This document shows, piece by piece, positions 6,394 to 9,971 of a stretch of 9,971 nt of DNA. The stretch covers positions 1 through 9,971 of the forward strand of contig CAVZIK010000005.1 in the NCBI GenBank assembly GCA_963775295.1. Reading direction: 5' to 3'. The notes under the pieces were generated by a model, which did not search any database, was not told where the DNA came from, and worked only from the letters and a program-made list of their open reading frames with translations. Numbering within the stretch: the first letter of the stretch is position 1; the number at the start of each line of letters is the position of its first letter. The DNA is from JAMDEO01 sp963775295 (GTDB lineage Bacteria > Actinomycetota > Thermoleophilia > RBG-16-64-13). Made by a program: the position numbers and the translations under genes.

Positions 6394-6995
6394 GAACACG
6401 CGTCGTCGTGCTTCTTCGCGTACTCTTCATATTCCGGTGCGGTGAAGGGGTACCACTCGTTGTAGGGATATCGTCGGTAATACTCCGACACTCGTTCCCG
6501 GAAGTGTTCGTATGCAACGCGCACGAGACGTCCAATGCGCAACTGCCGCCGGTGCTCAAGCTGCTCTCTGGGCACTTGAATGATGGACCGCATGTCGGCG
6601 CACATGCGTTCAGAGAAGCCAAGCCGTTCATCTGGGGGAAGGTAGAACCATCGCTGGCTAAGCCGCGTGTGTCTTGGCAGCTTCTCTATGAACTTCGGGG
6701 CCGATAGGTGCCCTATCGATTCAAGCTTGTCGAACTCAACAACCTCGGCGAAGGTGATTTCTTCTGTCCTCGCGGCATCACAATCCTGCGATATGACAAT
6801 TCCGGAAACCACGGTGACAGGCAGGATCAGGTCGTAGGACTCGCCCTGACTGGCGATGCTCTCCCACCAGGCGGCCTTCACGTTGTTCATCTCATCGATG
6901 ACGGACACATCCTCCATCGAGACCCTAGCTTTGGGGAGCTTGACGAAGAGGTCGCCTTGCCGAATGTCTTCGGTGACGGCGGGAAACTGGTACAT
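6369..6995 (-). CDS. Unknown protein with S-Q-D-C-D motif, last gene of a three-gene operon
   Basis: A 208-residue protein that I do not recognise as a named family. It opens MYQFPAVTEDIRQGDLF, and near residues 66-73 carries GIVISQDCDAAR, a motif I associate with uncharacterised proteins of accessory regions. The C-terminal half is rich in Arg, Tyr and Glu (LVRVAYEHFRERVSEYYRR), mostly helical in look. There are no signal peptide or membrane segments, so it is probably cytoplasmic. The Asp-Cys-Asp group could bind metal or be catalytic, but that is speculation. Its ATG overlaps the preceding stop by one base (TGATG) and it has no clear ribosome binding site, so translation is likely coupled. 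Its 3' end overlaps the tail of the cas1 frame on the other strand by 25 bases, where that frame no longer looks like Cas1. Confidence 0.75.
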   Translation of the reverse strand: MYQFPAVTEDIRQGDLFVKLPKARVSMEDVSVIDEMNNVKAAWWESIASQGESYDLILPVTVVSGIVISQDCDAARTEEITFAEVVEFDKLESIGHLSAPKFIEKLPRHTRLSQRWFYLPPDERLGFSERMCADMRSIIQVPREQLEHRRQLRIGRLVRVAYEHFRERVSEYYRRYPYNEWYPFTAPEYEEYAKKHDDACSYPWQVSS

Positions 6996-7357
6996 CAGGA
7001 GGGTCTGTCGTCGTCCTGGGTCTCACGAACCGCCTCCGAAAAACCCTCGACACGTCGTGCGTCGGAATCGCGAAGGATTCGTCGAGAGATGGTTCGAGCT
7101 TCACCCAGCGTGATAGTCCGGCCAACAACTCGGGGCCGCTCCCGCAATACACCGCTCGATGCATTTGTGGGCTGCTGTGGGCGAACCACAACAGCGGACG
7201 CGGATGCGGGCGAAGTTGCTGAAAGACCTGCCGCTAGCTCGGGTGAAGGGGTCATTGGACCTGCCTTCAGCGAATCCTGTGAGTCCAGGTCCGAAACGAC
7301 TCGGACGGAATAGCCCCGTGAAACCCGGCCTCGATTGGTCACCCGTCGGTTGGTCAT
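6995..7357 (-). CDS. Unknown 120-residue protein, middle gene of the operon
   Basis: I do not recognise this protein. Starting at the ATG that overlaps the stop of the TIGR04255-type gene (ATGA), it gives 120 residues: a basic start MTNRRVTNRGRVSRGYSVRV, a low-complexity Ser/Ala/Pro centre, and a charged C-terminal half with R-T-I-T-L-G-E-A-R-T-I-S-R-R-I-L that is probably helical. It ends D-D-D-R-P-S with its TGA overlapping the next ATG. The frame is open further upstream, but those codons lie inside the preceding gene. The overlaps at both ends and the lack of any other frame joining the two neighbours support it being real. It looks partly disordered and could be a linker or partner protein between the flanking products. 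Confidence 0.6.
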   Translation of the reverse strand: MTNRRVTNRGRVSRGYSVRVVSDLDSQDSLKAGPMTPSPELAAGLSATSPASASAVVVRPQQPTNASSGVLRERPRVVGRTITLGEARTISRRILRDSDARRVEGFSEAVRETQDDDRPS

Positions 7358-8139
7358 TTCTTCACCGCGCCCTTTCTCTTTCCGGGCCTCTTCGAAAACA
7401 GATTCCCGTGCCACTTGTGGGCGATCGCGTGCGCCCCTTCGAGCCAATCATCGACACCATCGACACTCAAGTTGACCGCAGGCGACGATTCGCTCGAAAT
7501 CACTGTCTCAGACACAAGGGCCGCAGCCCCCTCCTTGTACCCCGTGGCGAGCTTCAGAGTAGCTGTGCCGCCAATATCGGGGGCCGGATACGAGACTGAC
7601 AGATTGAGAGCTTCCGGCTTGGTGTCGACACCGGTGTCACTGAACAGGTCAGCGGGTGGCGATAGGCCGATGCCCACGCGATCTGCGATGAAGTCCACCA
7701 CGCTGGACTTCTCAAAGTCGAATGCCAGCGCATTGATGTACCGAAGTGTGAGCTGACCAATCCGAAGTTCGCCGGGCGCAGGGTAGGAGTCAACCAGCGA
7801 TTCCACAGAATCAAGACACAGGCTCTTGAATCCCGGCCACTGGTACTTCTCCGTGTCGTTCACGGTCAGGATTCCAGGACCCAACTGGATGAGCGGCCAT
7901 CCTTGCTCCGAACCCTTGAAGCGATGCTGCACCATGAACGGAATCATCTCGTCCGGGATGCTCGCGTTCGGTAGCGGTTCATACTCCGGGAACCTGTAGG
8001 CGACCTTGTCCGAAAATCGACCGACCAGTACGCGATAGTTGGGATCAACAAGCCTGCCCGGTCCACGCTCGGCACTGAGCTGCCACCTCAGCTCCATGAT
8101 CGCCTCAACGAGAGGCAACTCGGTCTTTGTTGATGCCAA
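7354..8139 (-). CDS. TIGR04255-type protein, first gene of the three-gene operon
   Basis: About 261 residues. The opening TELPLVEAIMELRW is the hallmark of the sporadically distributed TIGR04255 family, whose members begin with P-L-V-E-A-I-x-E-L-R-W and whose molecular role is unknown. Further conserved-looking parts are an L-G-P-G-I-L-T-V-N stretch, K-S-L-C-L-D, I-G-Q-L-T-L-R-Y-I-N-A (near 130-140) and a C-terminal H-x-I-A-H-K-W-H-G-N-L-F. No signal peptide or membrane helix. I chose the TTG at 8139, where a GGAGGT lies four bases upstream; another TTG at 8151 would add four residues and has a weaker GGGGA in front. The stop overlaps the next ATG (ATGA), so the three genes should be made together. 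Members of this family are scattered among accessory and defence-type regions, which fits the island setting. Confidence 0.8.
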   Translation of the reverse strand: MASTKTELPLVEAIMELRWQLSAERGPGRLVDPNYRVLVGRFSDKVAYRFPEYEPLPNASIPDEMIPFMVQHRFKGSEQGWPLIQLGPGILTVNDTEKYQWPGFKSLCLDSVESLVDSYPAPGELRIGQLTLRYINALAFDFEKSSVVDFIADRVGIGLSPPADLFSDTGVDTKPEALNLSVSYPAPDIGGTATLKLATGYKEGAAALVSETVISSESSPAVNLSVDGVDDWLEGAHAIAHKWHGNLFSKRPGKRKGAVKK

Positions 8140-8143
8140 GGTG

Positions 8144-8149
8144 ACCTCC
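8144..8149 (-). promoter_or_regulatory. Ribosome binding site deciding the TIGR04255-type start
   Basis: On the minus strand GGAGGT, then CACC, then TTG at 8139. The four-base spacing is short but the match is strong, and it favours 8139 over the TTG at 8151 that overlaps it. Confidence 0.5.
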
Positions 8150-8243
8150 AAGTCGATTCCCCGAATCGGAGCCTACTCTACTCCGCGGAATCGGTCAGCC
8201 CCGAAAGCGTGGATGGAAGAAGGTGTTCACTCAGGTGGCGGTC

Positions 8244-8273
8244 GCTATACCCCAAACGTTGTCGAAATGACAA
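8244..8273 (-). promoter_or_regulatory. Candidate promoter for the three-gene operon
   Basis: On the minus strand TTGTCA (8268-8273), an 18-base spacer and TATAGC (8244-8249) resemble a sigma-70-type promoter. The -35 element falls inside the inverted repeat of the 26-bp direct repeat, so a protein bound to that palindrome could block or control it. Motif matching only. Confidence 0.3.
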
Positions 8274-8282
8274 CAGTGGTGG
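8257..8282. repeat. Right copy of the 26-bp direct repeat, overlapping the tRNA-Ala 3' end
   Basis: Identical over 26 bases to 2992-3017 and in the same orientation. It contains the last six tRNA bases (CCACCA, 8277-8282, minus strand) and 20 bases beyond, including the inverted repeat GTTGTCGAAATGACAAC at 8258-8274. The next base differs, then two more match. Confidence 0.7.
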
Positions 8283-8352
8283 ACCGCAGGGGGCTCGAAC
8301 CCCTGACCTCCGCCGTGCAAGGGCGGCGCTCTCCCAGCTGAGCTAGCGGCCC
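8277..8352 (-). tRNA. tRNA-Ala (anticodon UGC)
   Basis: A full cloverleaf reads on the minus strand: acceptor GGGCCGC with GCGGTCC, D arm GCTC-AGCTGGGA-GAGC, anticodon stem CCGCC/GGCGG around the loop CTTGCAC (anticodon TGC), variable AGGTC, T arm AGGGG-TTCGAAC-CCCCT, discriminator A and an encoded CCA. The third acceptor pair is G3-U70, the alanine identity element. Total 76 bases including CCA. The gene is intact and its 3' end forms part of the right 26-bp repeat. Confidence 0.97.
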
Positions 8353-8364
8353 GCGAGGGGGACA

Positions 8365-8370
8365 AGTATA
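8365..8370 (-). promoter_or_regulatory. -10 element of the tRNA-Ala promoter
   Basis: TATACT on the minus strand, 12 bases from the mature tRNA 5' end, would start transcription a few bases before the tRNA. No good -35 hexamer is visible at the usual distance. Confidence 0.5.
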
Positions 8371-8509
8371 CCCCGGAGCAAGGCAGGTCTTCGTGGCCAT
8401 GAAGTCGTGGCATCACGGTCGCGGAACAGTCGCATGAGCGGCCATGAAGGCCCTGAGGACTCTGCAGGCCAAGCCGAGCGACCGCCGTCGCGGTCGTCGG
8501 CTCGTTGAA

Positions 8510-8635
8510 TCAGAACCGACGTTCCCTCGAAAGGAAGGCCGCAACGCCAACGGCCACGAGGACGATCCCCACGATCAGCCAGGGCCGGGGATCAAGATGG
8601 TCCGCGCCACTCGCTGTGCTCGTGTGCCAATACAC
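8510..8635 (-). CDS. Candidate 41-residue single-pass membrane peptide
   Basis: A short minus-strand frame from a GTG at 8635 gives 41 residues. The core LIVGIVLVAVGVAAFL (residues 20-35) is a clean membrane helix, preceded by D-P-R-P-W and followed by the basic S-R-E-R-R-F and a TGA. A basic tail after the helix is normal for a cytoplasmic end. A purine-rich AAAAGGGG lies about ten bases before the GTG. The frame stays open upstream to a TAA near 8721 and reads DWAECRACRDRAALRRLRAA, so the real start may lie earlier or the gene may be a decayed longer one. Not recognised as a named family. Confidence 0.4.
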   Translation of the reverse strand: MYWHTSTASGADHLDPRPWLIVGIVLVAVGVAAFLSRERRF

Positions 8636-8831
8636 GGTACCCGGCCCCTTTTGCGCCGCACGTAGGCGACGTAGAGCAGCCCGATCCCGACAGGCCCGGC
8701 ACTCGGCCCAGTCTACTTAGCGAACCCGGATGCGGACCTGCAAGCCCTCCTGCTTCTTCCACCGATACGACTGGAGCTCTGTGCCCGAGCGTCGGCACAT
8801 GGATGAGCGCAGACGCGCGACCCTCACGCGG
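8636..8831. other. Intergenic stretch, nothing firm
   Basis: Apart from the possible upstream extension of the small membrane peptide, I see no gene. A perfect inverted repeat GCGGTC-AGGC-GACCGC (8828-8843) overlaps the hydrolase stop but has no T run. Confidence 0.35.
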
Positions 8832-9686
8832 TCAGGCGACCGCACCGAGGAACTGCCTCCACCGCTCAGGGTCGACGAAGCCGTAGTGCCCCGCGCCGGG
8901 CCAGACGTGGCCCGTCCCGTTCGGAAGCTCCTCCGCCACGCGCCGGGGCATCTCGGGCGAGATGATGTCGTCCGCGTCGCCGTAGAACACCTCGAACGGC
9001 TGCCTCACGTCCTCGAGCTTGAACCCCCAGTCCCACAGGGCCAGAGTCATCTCGTAGGTCCCCTCGCCCTCATGGGACATGCCTTGCTCGAAGTTCTTCT
9101 CGAACATCTCCGTGAGAGCTGAATCTTCGAGCATGGTCGCCGCGTCTGACGGGTCGTCCTCGGCGACAGACTCCACGTACGACGGGACATCCTTCAGCGC
9201 GTCCTTTGCCTCGTGCTTGAACGCCCAGTGCAGCAGATGGTGCAGCCGATGGATCTTGGCGATCTGCTTCAGGTCCTTCATAACCAACTGCTTGCGCATG
9301 AACGGGTCGTCGAAGTCGCCCACGGGCGAGGCCAGTACACCCTTCGTGGCTCTCTCGGGCAGATGGACGGCGATCGCCAGGGTGTGCGGACCGCCTCCGG
9401 AGTGGCCGGCCACGGCGAACTCCCCCAGACCGAGCGCGTCGGCCAGCTCCTCCACGTCCGAGCCCCAGTCGATCATCTTCCTGCCCGGCTTGGGCGACGA
9501 GCCGCCGATCCCCGGCTGGTCTGGGGCGATGACCCTGACGCCCAGCGAGGCAGTCAGGTCGTTGTCCGGGTTCCGGATCAGCCGGGAATCACCGAACCCG
9601 TGCGTGAAGACGACGGGCTTTCCCTGGGGGTCACCGTAGTCCTCATAGGCAAGCGTCCGGCCGTCGGCCAGCTTCGTCGTCTTCAT
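8832..9686 (-). CDS. Alpha/beta hydrolase
   Basis: A 284-residue alpha/beta-fold hydrolase, cytoplasmic, of unknown substrate (esterase-, lactonase- or epoxide-hydrolase-like). It starts MKTTKLADGRTLAYEDYGDP, the typical first two strands. The oxyanion H-G motif is at 29-30 (V-V-F-T-H-G-F-G-D-S-R), followed by D-Q-P-G-I-G-G-S. The nucleophile is Ser96 in G-H-S-G-G. A mostly helical cap, rich in Lys, His, Asp and Glu, spans about 124-225. The acid is probably Asp239 in Y-G-D-A-D-D-I-I-S-P, and the base His267 in P-G-A-G-H-Y-G-F. All catalytic residues are present and the length is usual for the family. GGGAGG lies seven bases before the ATG, which fixes the start. It stands alone outside the island. 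Confidence 0.93.
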   Translation of the reverse strand: MKTTKLADGRTLAYEDYGDPQGKPVVFTHGFGDSRLIRNPDNDLTASLGVRVIAPDQPGIGGSSPKPGRKMIDWGSDVEELADALGLGEFAVAGHSGGGPHTLAIAVHLPERATKGVLASPVGDFDDPFMRKQLVMKDLKQIAKIHRLHHLLHWAFKHEAKDALKDVPSYVESVAEDDPSDAATMLEDSALTEMFEKNFEQGMSHEGEGTYEMTLALWDWGFKLEDVRQPFEVFYGDADDIISPEMPRRVAEELPNGTGHVWPGAGHYGFVDPERWRQFLGAVA

Positions 9687-9971
9687 CGTGACGCCTCCCG
9701 AGATAGGTCCGGCTACGAGCGGTCGTCACGTAGCGTTCCCTCTCGTGCCCGGCGCCTCCGCCTGCACCGTTGTCACGCCTTCGCCACGCCGGCGTGCACG
9801 CGAGGCACGGACCTTCCGCGGGGGCCGGCGCGGCGGCACGATGTCGTCGCCGTGCCGACAGGACGATGGGGGGGTGGCACGCGGGCTGTCGAACGCTTCG
9901 GTCTCTATGCTCTCCTCGGTCTCAACGCTGATCGGGCGCGCCGCGTGGGAGCTCAGCGACGAAAGCGAACG
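9687..9971. other. Right edge: both strands open, no recognised gene
   Basis: On the minus strand a frame is open from the window edge to a TGA at 9726-9728; it reads ISVETEESIETEAFDSPRAT and then becomes Arg/Pro-rich, possibly the tail of a gene outside the window. On the plus strand an ATG at 9841 opens a frame to the edge (MSSPCRQDDGGVARG onward, then S-M-L-S-S-V-S-T-L-I-G-R-A-A-W-E-L), without a clear ribosome binding site. Only one of them, or neither, can be real. The hydrolase promoter should lie in 9700-9760 but I cannot pick a convincing one. Confidence 0.3.

Noticed and set aside
6708..7313. 201-residue plus-strand open frame
   Set aside because: It is antisense to the second and third operon genes, has no domain and would conflict with the coupled overlaps on the minus strand.
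5942..8256. CRISPR array expected near cas1
   Set aside because: I looked for regularly spaced 25-40 base repeats and saw none anywhere in the window; the 26-bp repeat occurs only twice, 5.3 kb apart.
8039..8341. 100-residue plus-strand open frame ending GLEPLTSAVQGRRSPS
   Set aside because: The ending is the antisense of the tRNA-Ala gene, a well-known kind of false protein, and the rest is antisense to the TIGR04255-type gene.
8828..8843. Inverted repeat GCGGTC-AGGC-GACCGC as a terminator of the hydrolase gene
   Set aside because: It overlaps the stop codon and is not followed by a T run on either strand.
8730..9122. 130-residue plus-strand open frame
   Set aside because: Most of it is antisense to the alpha/beta hydrolase gene, which has the full catalytic triad and a good ribosome binding site.

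Overview
The window looks like chromosomal DNA of a high-GC bacterium, most likely an actinomycete (Actinomycetota). The coding stretches are GC-rich, a SnoaL-like fragment and an actinobacterial-style tandem-HTH protein are present, and the ribosome binding sites are of GGAGG type. This assignment is an inference from general character; no taxonomic marker beyond one tRNA is present.

Layout. Positions 1-1040 hold no gene I can defend, only a decayed-looking coding stretch with in-frame stops. A complete arylsulfatase-type gene follows on the minus strand (1040-2659). Divergent from it is a truncated SnoaL-like fragment (2696-2974). A 26-bp perfect direct repeat then appears twice, at 2992-3017 and at 8257-8282. 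The second copy covers the CCACCA 3' end of a tRNA-Ala(UGC) gene (8277-8352, minus). The roughly 5.3 kb between the copies looks like a small genomic island parked at the 3' end of the tRNA gene, although no integrase is present.

Inside the island: a tandem helix-turn-helix protein whose ATG lies in the left repeat (3002-3463); a visibly AT-richer putative lipoprotein gene (3511-4380); a fragment of a probable PD-(D/E)XK nuclease (4385-4649); an IS3-family insertion sequence with recognisable inverted repeats (4650-5941) whose orfB carries a one-base frameshift; the 3' part of a stand-alone-type cas1 gene (5942-6393); and a tight three-gene minus-strand operon (8139 down to 6369) encoding a TIGR04255-type protein, an unknown 120-residue protein and an unknown protein with an S-Q-D-C-D motif. 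The two sides of the IS belong to different broken genes on opposite strands and there is no visible target duplication, so the IS probably took part in a deletion or rearrangement that destroyed a defence-type locus.

Right of the tRNA lie a candidate 41-residue single-pass membrane peptide (8510-8635), a complete alpha/beta hydrolase (8832-9686, minus), and an unresolved edge where both strands are open.

How the parts relate: the sulfatase and the alpha/beta hydrolase look like ordinary host genes outside the island. The three overlapping genes of the operon are the only apparently intact, coupled, uncharacterised set in the island and are the best candidate for an undescribed system. The cas1, nuclease and transposase genes are remnants.
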